A stretch of DNA of 64,000 nucleotides from M55B112 sp964539395 (lineage in GTDB: Bacteria; Bacteroidota; Bacteroidia; Bacteroidales; GCA-2748055). The position numbers and the translations under genes were made by a program. This document shows positions 26,291-35,697 of this stretch, one piece after another. Each line of letters opens with the position of its first letter. Within the stretch, counting starts at the first letter, position 1. Location: assembly GCA_964539395.1 (NCBI GenBank), contig CAZIIU010000019.1:3642-67641 (forward strand), in the 5' to 3' direction. The notes under the pieces are model-generated. The model was given only the letters and a program-made list of their open reading frames with translations, ran no database searches and had not been told where the DNA came from.

Positions 26291-26433
26291 TTTGTATCTG
26301 TATATCACTGTATTAAATAAACAGATCATTGGAAAGGAAAAGGTACGGGGAAATTGGCGGACAAAAGGTTTTACTATGACTGGCAGTATTTCTTTGACGA
26401 TTCACAAAAGACCTGAATAATGTGCAGGGTATC

Positions 26434-28227
26434 TCATTCTGAAGGTTTTGAGGATCTCAATTCCGATGGCTTTACCCCCATCTCTCGCTTAAAAAAGGCA
26501 TTAAAGGTGGTTTTTGAGTTGAAACCGCACTCATAGGCCAGGCCCAGAATGGAGAGATGGGCGTACTTTGGATTTTCGCATAAGCTATGATACTCCTGTA
26601 ACCTGAATGAATTCACATAATCGTAAAAATTCTTTTTGAGATGTTCATTTAGAAATTGTGAAAGCTGGTTGGTGGAGATATCGACCTGCTCAGCCAAATC
26701 GGGCAAACTGAGACGTGGGTTGAGATAAGGTTTTTCGGTTTCCATAAGTCTGTTTAGCTTACCCTCAATCTCCTTTGCTTGCTGAATGCTGAAGACTGTG
26801 CGCCTGTACTTTGTCTTTGGAGGGTTGGCATCCGGCACATTAATATCCAGCCACTTCAGTGCTTTTTGAAACCGGGGTTCACTGCGTAAACTTTCAAACG
26901 CGCAGTCAATTTTTGCAAACAACAGGGGTGATGCCCTGAACTGTATTCCCTTTTCGAAGTGCTCGAGTGCCTTCTTAGACTCGTTAAGGTTGATATAGAT
27001 TTTACAAAGATAATAGTAAAAAGGCATTCCCATCTGGGGATTGTCCCGCAGCTCGTCCTCCAGGACGCCAATCTCGCTTATTGCTTGATTCTTATCGCCT
27101 TGAATGGAGTAAAACAATCCTTTAATGAATGGCATCAGGTAGGCAAAACTCTCTATCTTCTCCTTTTCGCAAATGATCTCCCACGATTCGTCAAAACGGT
27201 TCAGCTTGCAAAGCGTCTCTACGCTCAGAAAGAAATGCGCATCCCACAGCGAAAGGGTATTAAAGCTTCTTTTCACCAGTTCCATCGCCTTCTCGTTCTC
27301 ATTTAAAAGCGAGTGCAGGAATCCGATACAGTATTCGGTAACCTCATCGTAAGGGTTTAGTCGTTGTGAGTGATAAAAAGAATCGAAAGCCTCGTTAATT
27401 TTTCCCAACGTCATTAAAATCATACCCTTCTGCACATAAGCATCGGCACCGCCCGGTTTCAGCTCAATAGCCCTGTTGATATTTTCAAGTGCCAATGGAA
27501 TGTTCCACTCAAGCCAAAAGTTTTTCCCTGAAATCAACATATACACTTCGGGGGTGTTTGGGTTAAGCCGCATCAAGCTCCGGATATACTCCTCGGTCTT
27601 TTTATTACCTTCAACAGGATCAAAAGCACCCACGGAACTAAGCCAGGTATAGGCGTCGCACAATCCCTTATAAGCCTTCTCAAAGTTTGGATCAACGGCC
27701 AGGGCATGCTCAAAATGCCGGATGATATCCTCCTTGTTGCTTATAATAAATTTATTGAGAAGATATTGGCCTTTGAGGTAATGATCCAGCGCTTCTGTAT
27801 TCTCAATTATACCCTCCTTGTGTGCAACAGGCATTCTGATCCTGCTGTTTATCCGCCCGGCAATTATTTGGGCAATCTCATCCTGCAGGATGAAAATCTC
27901 CCTGAGCTCCCTGTCCCACGTCTCAGACCAGATATGAAACCCGTCACCGGCCTTGACAAGCTGTGCTGTGATGCGAACTTTCTCACCGGAACGGCGAATA
28001 CTGCCTTCGAGCAGGTAGTACACATTCAGCTTTTTCCCTATCTCCCTTATATCGGCAGTCAGATTTTTAAAGGCAAAAGATGAGGTCCGGGACGTAACAT
28101 ATAAGTCCTCGTACCTGCAAAGGGCATTTATGATCTCCTCTGTTACCCCATCACTAAAGTACTCGTCATCCCTGTCGGGACTAATATTTACAAATGGTAA
28201 GACGGCAATGCTGTGCCTGGAGATCAT
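26434..28227 (-). CDS. TolB-like/TPR/AraC-type hybrid regulator
   Basis: A 597-residue soluble protein. Residues 5-130 form a TolB/FlgO-like domain (IAVLPFVNISPDRDDEYFSD, YLLEGSIRRSGEKVRITAQL, FHIWSETWDREL) of the kind found in CadC- and cyclase-type regulators. Residues about 150-470 are TPR-like repeats (e.g. EHALAVDPNFEKAYKGLCDA, INRAIELKPGGADAYVQKGM). Residues about 490-597 are an AraC-type double helix-turn-helix (LSLPDLAEQVDISTNQLSQF; AYECGFNSKTTFNAFFKREM). There is no obvious membrane segment, unlike CadC-type proteins that tether this domain to the membrane. It lies upstream of the TonB receptor on the same strand and may regulate it. The signal it senses is unknown. Confidence 0.82.
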   Translation of the reverse strand: MISRHSIAVLPFVNISPDRDDEYFSDGVTEEIINALCRYEDLYVTSRTSSFAFKNLTADIREIGKKLNVYYLLEGSIRRSGEKVRITAQLVKAGDGFHIWSETWDRELREIFILQDEIAQIIAGRINSRIRMPVAHKEGIIENTEALDHYLKGQYLLNKFIISNKEDIIRHFEHALAVDPNFEKAYKGLCDAYTWLSSVGAFDPVEGNKKTEEYIRSLMRLNPNTPEVYMLISGKNFWLEWNIPLALENINRAIELKPGGADAYVQKGMILMTLGKINEAFDSFYHSQRLNPYDEVTEYCIGFLHSLLNENEKAMELVKRSFNTLSLWDAHFFLSVETLCKLNRFDESWEIICEKEKIESFAYLMPFIKGLFYSIQGDKNQAISEIGVLEDELRDNPQMGMPFYYYLCKIYINLNESKKALEHFEKGIQFRASPLLFAKIDCAFESLRSEPRFQKALKWLDINVPDANPPKTKYRRTVFSIQQAKEIEGKLNRLMETEKPYLNPRLSLPDLAEQVDISTNQLSQFLNEHLKKNFYDYVNSFRLQEYHSLCENPKYAHLSILGLAYECGFNSKTTFNAFFKREMGVKPSELRSSKPSE

Positions 28228-28367
28228 CGTTTTTGAAAAATAAAATGCTTTCGAATCTTTCAGAATACCTCTGTTAACAAAAGTATTAAAAATGATTCTA
28301 ATGGGAGTTAATTAACAGGTAAATCGTGTAACAAATCGTTGCGTAAAATACCCCTCTTTCAGTCTGC

Positions 28368-29543
28368 TCATTCATGATACTTTCCGTATTGCTGAAGTGT
28401 ATCCCACATGGCCCAGAAATTTTCGGGAGGAACATCGTCCTGGATATTATGCACCGGCGCAAATACAAAACCACCTCCCGGGGCAAGGATATCAATAATT
28501 CGCTTCACCTCGTCAGCCACCTGCTGCGGACTGCCATTGTTTAGCGTAGATTGCGTATCAACTCCCCCGCCCCAGAAAGTAAGGACATCTCCAAAATCAC
28601 GTTTCAACGCTTTCAGATCCATTCCGGTAGCGGTAAACTGAACCGGGTTCAGAATATCCAACCCGGCTTCAATCAAATCGGGCAGAATTTCACGAATTGC
28701 ACCACAGCTGTGCATAAACATTTTCACATGCGGTAAACGTTTTTTAAGATGTGCGAAAATAGTTTTCAATCGCGGAATAACCATTTTTCGCAGCGTGTCC
28801 GGGTCGATGATAGTGGTGGTTTGAGAACCCAGATCATCGCTTTCCGAAAACACCTGTATTTTATCCGTATTACCGGTTTCAATGGCCCAATCGATAATAG
28901 CATCCCAATAACGCAGCTTATCGTCAACTATTCGGTCAAGCAAAGATTCCACTCCAACAGGGTCCATCACGGTGTCCATGAACCAGTTTTCGTAACCACG
29001 AATACGAAGACTGTTTTCAGTCAGCCCGGCGGTATTGCGGTCGGCTATTCCGCAGTAATCACCAACTTTTCTAATCTGATCATCTAAAACATTACGAAGC
29101 ACGTCGGTATAGTATTCCCAGTCTGTTTGAGGCAATAAATGCAGATTGCCTGATATCGATTCAGCACTCTCCAGTGGAGAACTGATAAGGTGAAAATAAA
29201 TGTCATGGCCTGCCTCATATCTCCAGTTACATCCATAGAAATCGGTCACTTCTATCAGGTTTCCGTCCACACGCTTTCTTTTTTGATATTCTGTGATTCG
29301 TTGAGCGCCTATCCGGCGGGTATCCGACTTCAGGTAAACCAAATTCTCTTCAGCCGGAGTAACAATCTGCTGAATAGGGTCCGTTTCATCATCACCAATA
29401 TCAGCTGATAAGCCACGGAACTGCATTGCACTTATGTATGCATTCCTGGTAATAGCTGTTACGTTTGTTCCGGCCAAATCATATGGAATACGATCCGGTT
29501 CCTTATGGCCCAATGTGGTTTGAATTCTTTCTCTGCTGTTCAT
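28368..29543 (-). CDS. Uroporphyrinogen decarboxylase (URO-D) superfamily protein
   Basis: A 391-residue cytosolic TIM-barrel protein of the URO-D/MtaA/CmuA superfamily. It starts MNSRERIQTTLGHKEPDRIPYDLAG, a standard opening for the non-haem members; later segments are MFMHSCGAIREILPDLIEAGLDILNPVQ and the C-terminal GGGFVFAPVHNIQDDVPPENFWAM. His-x-Cys in MHSCG suits the zinc-binding methyltransferase-type members rather than true HemE, and HemE's N-terminal arginines are not apparent. Such proteins move methyl groups or act on unknown substrates. Upstream on the same strand is a decayed MFS transporter, which probably once served the same substrate. Confidence 0.82.
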   Translation of the reverse strand: MNSRERIQTTLGHKEPDRIPYDLAGTNVTAITRNAYISAMQFRGLSADIGDDETDPIQQIVTPAEENLVYLKSDTRRIGAQRITEYQKRKRVDGNLIEVTDFYGCNWRYEAGHDIYFHLISSPLESAESISGNLHLLPQTDWEYYTDVLRNVLDDQIRKVGDYCGIADRNTAGLTENSLRIRGYENWFMDTVMDPVGVESLLDRIVDDKLRYWDAIIDWAIETGNTDKIQVFSESDDLGSQTTTIIDPDTLRKMVIPRLKTIFAHLKKRLPHVKMFMHSCGAIREILPDLIEAGLDILNPVQFTATGMDLKALKRDFGDVLTFWGGGVDTQSTLNNGSPQQVADEVKRIIDILAPGGGFVFAPVHNIQDDVPPENFWAMWDTLQQYGKYHE

Positions 29544-29568
29544 ATAGTGAAGTTTAAAATTTGTAGTT

Positions 29569-29848
29569 CTAACTTATATTGCCAACATTATCCATCAGCC
29601 GTCCCATCCGGAATAAACAGAGGTGCATTAGCGATCGTAAATGCACTGTTTATTAAACCAAACTGCCCGTCCGACCAGCCAATGTTTTGCTGAAGCTCCG
29701 AAGACAACGTAGCAAGCGCTGATCTGTCAATGCATAAAACTGTGGCTGATACAAAGACCAGGCTCAGTAAAAACTGGCGAAAGCTGGTGTTTATTTTGGT
29801 GATTCCACCCATGAGATCTCTTTTTATTAGTGAATTTCGCATAATCAC
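29569..29848 (-). pseudogene. Decayed MFS transporter, N-terminal remnant with frameshift
   Basis: The frame from 29848 encodes an MFS N-terminus (SFRQFLLSLVFVSATVLCIDRSAL, then LQQNIGWSDGQFGLINSAF), similar to anion:cation symporter-type proteins, for only 86 residues to a stop at 29588. In a shifted frame the next codons read FRMGRLMDNVGNIS before a stop at 29569; GRLMDNVG matches the MFS loop 2-3 motif (GxLxDxxG). So there is a frameshift near 29610 and then loss of the remaining ten or so helices. The URO-D gene begins 26 bases later. Confidence 0.75.
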
Positions 29849-30482
29849 TTCCTGAACAAATACTTCAACCGTAAGTTCAGGATTGTTAATAAACCGGGAA
29901 ATAGCCCGAACAGGGGATCGTCAATATCAAAATAATGAAATATATCTGGCATATTCTACTCAATTCTACCGACTAAAATACAATGCATTATTATCTTCTA
30001 AGTGATAGATCGAAAAGAGATATGACAACATCATAGTAATTTATACAGATTCTAAGCAATACCCCGGATCGTAAAAGCCTGGTTACAAGGCATATTCTCA
30101 CTAAATACCCTTTCCTGCCTGTAACTTGCTGCAAGAGTTAGTCCGGCACCAACGTAACGACTGTTCGAAATGGATGGGCAGCGACCGGCAGTAAAACGTT
30201 GCAACTGCCGGCAAACCTGCGTTCCCCCGGTACAATTAAATTGTTAATTTTTGTTAAAACAACTGCAGTTTTATTAAAATCTCTTAAAGACCAAATCCAC
30301 CTCACATTACGCTGTTTGTTTTTTTTTTGCATGATCACTATTTTCACGTCCGGAAAACCGCCGGTACACCGGCAGAGTTCCCTGGCTGCAGCAGGAAGCG
30401 GCAACACAAGAGTGAACCGGAAACCGGCTGACCACAAGCGAAATAACCAGCTATTGAACAACTATTTATCAAACATTAAGCA
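29849..30482. other. Intergenic region before gldA
   Basis: 634 bases without a credible gene. A perfect stem CCGGCAGT (30185-30192) / ACTGCCGG (30204-30211) encloses a GTTGCA-containing loop; it has no T-run. An AT-rich stretch at 30235-30280 (TTGTTAATTTTTGTTAAAAC) is a likely promoter area for gldA. Confidence 0.45.
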
Positions 30483-31403
30483 ATGGACATTTCAGTATCT
30501 AACCTGACAAAAACCTATGGTCACCAACGAGCGGTCGACAATATCTCGTTCACGGTGAAAACGGGAGAAATTCTCGGATTTCTCGGTCCCAACGGTGCAG
30601 GGAAAACCACCACCATGAAGGCAATCACCTCCTGTATGGCCCCTACATCGGGCAGCATCACCATCGGGGGCAAAAACATTGCCGTCGATGAGGAGGAGGT
30701 GAAAAAACATATCGGGTACCTGCCGGAAAACAATCCGCTCTATGAAGATATGTTTGTGATCGACTACCTGCGGTTTATCGCCGAAATCCACAACATCCCG
30801 AAGAATGAGATATACGGAAGGCTCCTGGAGATGATCGCGGTATGCGGTCTGCAGCAGGAGAAGCATAAAAAAATCGGAGAACTGTCGAAAGGGTACCGGC
30901 AGCGTGTCGGACTCGCACAGGCGATGATCCATAACCCCGAAGTGCTGATCCTGGATGAGCCTACCTCCGGACTCGACCCCAACCAGATTATAGAGATCCG
31001 CGAGCTGATCAAACGGATCGGTCAGTCGAAAACTGTCATCATGAGCTCACACATCCTCGCAGAGGTGGAGGCAACGTGCGACCGGATCATGATCATCCAC
31101 CGGGGAAAGCTGGTAGCCGACGGTACCGCTGCACAACTCAGGAACCGCTCCAAAGGCGCAGGTATGTTGAAACTCCGCATCGAAGATGCCCCTGAAGAGG
31201 AGATCACCAAATCCCTGAAACTACTCGAACAGGTAAGCTCGGTATACAACGAGAACGGCTATTTTTTCCTTCAGGGCACCGAACAACTGCCGTTTGCCCG
31301 CGAGGTGTTCAACCTCTGCGTGAAAAACAACTGGGTGATAACCGAAATGACACCCGTCGAAACAAAACTGGAGGATGTCTTCAGGGAACTCACCATGAAC
31401 TGA
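30483..31403 (+). CDS. gldA: ABC transporter ATP-binding protein GldA
   Basis: A 306-residue cytosolic ATPase: Walker A GPNGAGKTT (residues 35-43), signature LSKGYRQRVGLAQAM, Walker B VLILDEPTSGLDP, H-loop MSSHILAEVEATCD and a C-terminal extension of about 80 residues (LKLRIEDAPEEE onward) typical of GldA/NatA-type proteins. It is followed on the same strand by gldF, gldG and a DUF4340 gene. In Flavobacterium johnsoniae GldA, GldF and GldG form an ABC transporter needed for gliding; many non-gliding Bacteroidota keep it, so its presence does not show motility. Confidence 0.92.
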   Translation: MDISVSNLTKTYGHQRAVDNISFTVKTGEILGFLGPNGAGKTTTMKAITSCMAPTSGSITIGGKNIAVDEEEVKKHIGYLPENNPLYEDMFVIDYLRFIAEIHNIPKNEIYGRLLEMIAVCGLQQEKHKKIGELSKGYRQRVGLAQAMIHNPEVLILDEPTSGLDPNQIIEIRELIKRIGQSKTVIMSSHILAEVEATCDRIMIIHRGKLVADGTAAQLRNRSKGAGMLKLRIEDAPEEEITKSLKLLEQVSSVYNENGYFFLQGTEQLPFAREVFNLCVKNNWVITEMTPVETKLEDVFRELTMN

Positions 31404-31457
31404 TACAAAAACCCGAACACCGCCGTTCCAAAATAAAACATTGAAAAGAAAAACATA

Positions 31458-32177
31458 ATGAAACAGATCATCACCATTTCAAGAAGGGAACTTAAAGCCT
31501 ATTTCGACTCGCTGATTGCCTACATCATGATCGTCGCGTTCCTCGGTTTCAGCGGATTTTTCACCTGGCTTTTCGGCGCCGACATCTTCCTGAGCGGTCA
31601 GGCAAGCCTGCAGGTCTTCTTCAACGTCTCCTACTGGTCGCTCTTCTTTTTCATCCCAGCCATCACAATGAGGTTGCTGGCAGAAGAGAACCGCACAGGA
31701 ACCCTGGAACTGCTCATTACCATGCCGGTGAACTACACCCAGATCGTCGCCGGCAAATTCCTCGCAATGCTTCTGCTAATCCTGATCACCCTCGCACTCA
31801 CAATCCCATATTACATCACCGTGGCCAGCATCGGACCGGTCGACCATGGAAGCGTTTTCAGCGGGTACCTCGGACTGATTCTCATTAGCGCAGCATATAT
31901 CGGGATCGGATTGTTCGCAAGCAGCATGACCAACAACCAGATTGTCAGCTTCCTGGTGGCACTGCTCATCGGCATATTCTTCCACTTTATTTTCGGCATG
32001 CTCGCAGGAAACTTTCCGGGGTTCCTCGGAAACCTGCTCTTTTTCCTCAGCTCCATCAACCATTTCGAATCAATCTCCAGGGGGGTGATCGACTCACGCG
32101 ACCTGATCTACTTCCTCTCACTCACTGCCCTCGGACTGATGGGTGCCATCTACTTTGTCTCGAGAAGAAGTGCATAA
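31458..32177 (+). CDS. gldF: Gliding-type ABC transporter permease GldF
   Basis: Inner-membrane permease of 239 residues with six predicted helices, ABC2-type. It begins MKQIITISRRELKAYFDSLIAYIMIV; FIPAITMRLLAEENRTGTLELLITMPV is the characteristic ABC2 cytosolic loop. It partners with GldA (54 bases upstream) and GldG (46 bases downstream). Length matches GldF. No gliding genes of the gldK-N type are in the window. Confidence 0.92.
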   Translation: MKQIITISRRELKAYFDSLIAYIMIVAFLGFSGFFTWLFGADIFLSGQASLQVFFNVSYWSLFFFIPAITMRLLAEENRTGTLELLITMPVNYTQIVAGKFLAMLLLILITLALTIPYYITVASIGPVDHGSVFSGYLGLILISAAYIGIGLFASSMTNNQIVSFLVALLIGIFFHFIFGMLAGNFPGFLGNLLFFLSSINHFESISRGVIDSRDLIYFLSLTALGLMGAIYFVSRRSA

Positions 32178-32223
32178 AGGGATCTTAATAAAGTGAAAGA
32201 TAAATATTAATTACTATTTAAAG

Positions 32224-33747
32224 ATGAAAAGCCTACAATATCTCAAAATTAGCCTGCTGGTCACCGCCGGCATCATCCTGCTGGTCAATGTACTGTCGGA
32301 TCGCTTTTTTGTCAGGTGGGATGTCACCGAAAACAAGCAGTTTACCCTTAGCAAAGCCGCGAAGCAGATCCTGAAGGAGTTGGACGAACCGGTAACCATC
32401 AGGGCCTACTTCAGCGAAAACCTGCCCCCCCGGCTGGTCCAGGTAAAAAACGACTTTACCAACCTGCTCGTGGAATATTCACGGCGTTCAGGGAACATGG
32501 TCCTCTACGAATTCCTCGATCCCTCGGAAAATCCTGAACTGGAACAGGAGGCGCAACAGGCCGGAATACCTCCCATGCAGGTGCAGGTAAGAAACAAGGA
32601 CAAGTTTGAGGCAATGGTCTGCTACATGGGCGCCACCATACAAATGGGTGAGTCGGCTCCGGAAGTACTGCCACAAGTGCTCGATGGAATGCCGCTGGAA
32701 TACCACCTCACCTCCTCCATCAAAAAACTGTCAGTCACCGATAAACCGCGGATCGCTTTTCTGCAGGGCCACGGCGAGCCTGATCTCTCTTCAATGCATC
32801 AGGCAATGGCCGATCTAAATGTGCTTTACTTCCCGGAAGTGGTTGAATTATCGGATACTGCCAACGCACTGGCACCCTACAACACCCTGGCAATCATTGC
32901 TCCCACAGATAGCTTCCCGGACAGTCACCTGCAACAGCTCGATCGCTTCCTTGAGCAGGGTAAAAATATCTTTATCGCAATGAACCGCGTGGATGCCGAC
33001 TTGCAAAATGGGATAGGATCAGCACTTACAACCGGACTGGAAGGTTGGCTGAGTAGCAAAGGGATTCATGTTGAGGGAACCTTCGTGGTGGATGCCAGCT
33101 GCGGACAGGTAAGCGTAGTGCAGAACCTGGGAGGAATGAGGATACAACGCCAGATTCCCTTCCCCTACCTCCCGCTCGTCAGCGACTTTAAAAGCGACCA
33201 CCCCGTAACCAGCGGCATCGAACAGGCAATCTTCAGCTTTGCGAGCCCGATGAGTTTTTCTGCCGATTCTGCAATACGCATCACCCCACTGATCCACACA
33301 TCGAACGAGTCGGGCCGGCTACCGGCACCCACCTATCTCGATCCCGGCAGACAATGGAAAGACTCCGACTTTGCCGCCTCTAAACAGGTGATCGCAGCAG
33401 CCATCGAAGGACCGATCCGTGGGAACGCCTCTTCAAAAATGGTGGTCTTTGCCGATGGCGATTTCGCTGTAAACTATGATAACCGCGGCGGACAGATCAA
33501 TGAAGATAATTTGCATCTGCTGACCAACTCGATCGACTGGCTCACAGACGAATCCGGACTGATCGATCTGCGGACCAAACAGGTTACATCCAGGCCAATC
33601 GATGAACTGGAAGATGGGAAAAAAACATTTCTCAAATGGTTTAACTTCCTGCTTCCCATCGTACTGATTATGCTGATCGGAATTTACCGCTGGCAGCGGC
33701 AAAACTTTAAACGAATCAGAAGAATGCAGCCGGATTACATCGATTAA
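32224..33747 (+). CDS. gldG: Gliding motility-associated ABC transporter substrate-binding-like protein GldG
   Basis: A 507-residue protein anchored at both ends: N-terminal helix (ISLLVTAGIILLVNVLSDRF) and C-terminal helix (FLLPIVLIMLIGIYRW) around a large periplasmic domain (ABC-type uncharacterised transport system, GldG family). The opening VRWDVTENKQFTLSKAAKQIL is a GldG hallmark. It is encoded between gldF and the DUF4340 gene, as in many Bacteroidota and in wider Gld-like systems. No odd features. Confidence 0.92.
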   Translation: MKSLQYLKISLLVTAGIILLVNVLSDRFFVRWDVTENKQFTLSKAAKQILKELDEPVTIRAYFSENLPPRLVQVKNDFTNLLVEYSRRSGNMVLYEFLDPSENPELEQEAQQAGIPPMQVQVRNKDKFEAMVCYMGATIQMGESAPEVLPQVLDGMPLEYHLTSSIKKLSVTDKPRIAFLQGHGEPDLSSMHQAMADLNVLYFPEVVELSDTANALAPYNTLAIIAPTDSFPDSHLQQLDRFLEQGKNIFIAMNRVDADLQNGIGSALTTGLEGWLSSKGIHVEGTFVVDASCGQVSVVQNLGGMRIQRQIPFPYLPLVSDFKSDHPVTSGIEQAIFSFASPMSFSADSAIRITPLIHTSNESGRLPAPTYLDPGRQWKDSDFAASKQVIAAAIEGPIRGNASSKMVVFADGDFAVNYDNRGGQINEDNLHLLTNSIDWLTDESGLIDLRTKQVTSRPIDELEDGKKTFLKWFNFLLPIVLIMLIGIYRWQRQNFKRIRRMQPDYID

Positions 33748-33805
33748 TAGTCACGACCCTGCTATGAAATACCAAAATGTCTGACCAAATTAAGAAATAA
33801 CAACC

Positions 33806-34753
33806 ATGAAAAAGAAAAGAGTATATCTTCTGTCAGCCATCCTGGGACTGCTGATAGTTCTTACACTCGTCACAACCCTCACCGACAATAAAAAAGCAAC
33901 CGGGAATTTCAGCAGCGAACTTCTTTCAATCGATCCCGCTGAGATCACAACCATAAGGATCGCTCCGGGAAACGGACAGGAGCACTTCTCCCTGGAAAAA
34001 TCCGGAGACAACTGGATGATAAGGACGGCTACGAATGAATACAATGCCTTTACCGGCGCTGTAGAAAACCTGCTTTCTACCCTCAACGATCTGAATGTAA
34101 CACAAATTGTAACCCAAAAACGGGATACATGGGCCGAATACAGCGTTGACGACACCACCGGTACCAAACTGGAACTGTTCAGCGGCGAAAAGCCGGCTGG
34201 CAGCCTGGTGATTGGCCGCATAACCTTCGCACAGTCTGGCAACCCCTACCAGCAACAACCAGACGCGTATACCTTTGTAAGAAAAGGAAACGAAAAAGAG
34301 GTATATAAAACCAAGAGTATGCTCGGTATGACCCTCTCGGTCGGTATAAGTAACTTCCGAAGCGGACAGATCACAAAGTTTGAGAAACCAGATCTGCAAA
34401 ATATAGCTTTCACCTACCCGGCCGACAGCTCCGTGGTATTAACAAAAACCAATGACTACTGGGAGATCGGCGGTACAAGAGCCGACTCGGCCAGTATGGA
34501 TTCATACCTGAACAACATCCGGAATTTCACCAGCAGGGAGTTTAGCGAAGAGATGCATCCCGAAAGAAATCCTGAATTCAGGCTGGAGCTTTCCGGCGCC
34601 TCCATGGTTCCGGTGACTGTAAAAGGCTGGACCGATGAAAAGGACGGGTATTATATAACCTCCTCTCTCAACATGGGTACAGTGTTCCTCATTAAGCAGG
34701 AACAGTTCAACCGGCTGTTCAAAGGAAAAACCTATTTCACTACAAATAACTAA
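33806..34753 (+). CDS. DUF4340 protein of the Gld ABC cassette
   Basis: A 315-residue protein with an N-terminal membrane anchor (VYLLSAILGLLIVLTLVTTL) and a periplasmic domain resembling DUF4340: FSLEKSGDNWMI and a repeated middle segment VVLTKTNDYWEIGGTRADSA. DUF4340 genes commonly follow gldG-like genes, and this one is 58 bases downstream. I infer a periplasmic accessory to the transporter. The ORF closes the operon; no terminator hairpin with a T-run is obvious after it, and a repeat region follows. Confidence 0.82.
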   Translation: MKKKRVYLLSAILGLLIVLTLVTTLTDNKKATGNFSSELLSIDPAEITTIRIAPGNGQEHFSLEKSGDNWMIRTATNEYNAFTGAVENLLSTLNDLNVTQIVTQKRDTWAEYSVDDTTGTKLELFSGEKPAGSLVIGRITFAQSGNPYQQQPDAYTFVRKGNEKEVYKTKSMLGMTLSVGISNFRSGQITKFEKPDLQNIAFTYPADSSVVLTKTNDYWEIGGTRADSASMDSYLNNIRNFTSREFSEEMHPERNPEFRLELSGASMVPVTVKGWTDEKDGYYITSSLNMGTVFLIKQEQFNRLFKGKTYFTTNN

Positions 34754-34962
34754 AACGAGTTATTAAGTTCCGGTTAAACCTCTGTCAGGTTGATCCCGGA
34801 TAACCATATTATACTATAAAACCGGAAAGACCCTATTACACCAGATTGGTACAATTATTCAACCTGACTGCAGATTTGTACCTGTTATACAATTTCCGGC
34901 GGGATCACAAGGGGGGTAAAACCGACCATATCATCGATCAGGGAAAAAACCATGTTCCTGTT

Positions 34963-35303
34963 GAAGACCCTGCTCCTGTTGAAAACCCTGTTCATGTTGA
35001 AGGGCCCTGTTCCTGTTGAAGGGCCTGCTCCTGTTGAAGTGCCTGCTCCTGTTGAAGGGCCTGCTCATATTGAAGGCCCCTGTTCCTGTTGAAGCCCTGT
35101 CCCTGTTGAAGACCCTGTTCCTGTTGAAGCCCTGCTCCTGTTGAAGACCCTGTCCCTGTTGAAGACCCTGTCCCTGTTGAAGACCCTGTCCCTGTTGAAG
35201 ACCCTGTCCCTGTTGAAGACCCTGTTCCTGTTGAAGCCCCGCTCCTGTTGAAGGGCCTGCTCCTGTTGAAGGGCCTGTTCCTGTTGAAGGGCCTGCTCCT
35301 GTT
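34963..35303. repeat. 18-bp minisatellite, 19 copies
   Basis: Nineteen units starting GAAG and ending TGTT (e.g. GAAGACCCTGTCCCTGTT), mostly 18 bases with some of 17 or 19. Four successive copies at 35143-35214 are identical. Because unit length varies by one base, no frame is kept, which argues against protein coding in spite of long open frames. On the minus strand it reads as a purine-rich CAACAGGAACAGG pattern. Confidence 0.95.
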
Positions 35304-35358
35304 GAGATAAATTCTGCTGCACTGTTGCAGTAAGTTTCCTTGAAGATTTGGATGTTTT

Positions 35359-35513
35359 TATTAAAAGATTTCTGATGATCCTCCAGCAATGCGGCTGTCG
35401 ATTATGACGGCAAAGTAACCCTTTCATCTGAACTAGTATTAAAAGATTTCTGATGACCCTCCAGCAATGCGGCTGTCGATTATGGCGGCAAAGTACCCCT
35501 TTCACACGAACTA
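35359..35513. repeat. 77-bp direct repeat, two copies
   Basis: Copy 1 is 35359-35435 and copy 2 is 35437-35513. Each runs from TATTAAAAGATTTCTGATGA to GAACTA with a few substitutions. They lie next to the 18-bp minisatellite and upstream of the DoxX promoter. Confidence 0.9.
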
Positions 35514-35583
35514 TGAAAAATCCCTGGCTTGTAAAACCACTCCCGTATTTATGCAAAAAACTTTTGTAATTCCATTCCCGAGA

Positions 35584-35614
35584 TTTGCTTATTTATCTGA
35601 AAACACTATTTTTG
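35584..35614 (+). promoter_or_regulatory. Bacteroidota-type promoter for the doxX-oxidoreductase-sulfatase genes
   Basis: TTTG at 35584-35587 and TATTTTTG at 35607-35614 are separated by 19 bases, an exact match to the TTTG-N19-TAnnTTTG consensus. The DoxX start is 84 bases downstream of the -7 box. Confidence 0.7.
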
Positions 35615-35697
35615 ACCTTCATTCCCTGTTTTTTCATGAATATCCTGAAAGTCATACTCAAAATCAACAATAAAACACAAACTCTTAAACAGACTTT

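Noticed and set aside
30483..34753. Gliding motility as a trait of this organism
   Set aside because: gldA, gldF and gldG occur in many non-gliding Bacteroidota, and no gldK-N or sprA-type genes are in the window.
34963..35303. CRISPR array
   Set aside because: Units are contiguous with no spacers, and no cas gene is present in the window.
34931..35556. Long open frames over the 18-bp minisatellite on the minus strand
   Set aside because: Unit length varies by one base, so the frame changes through the array, and no start or domain supports a protein.
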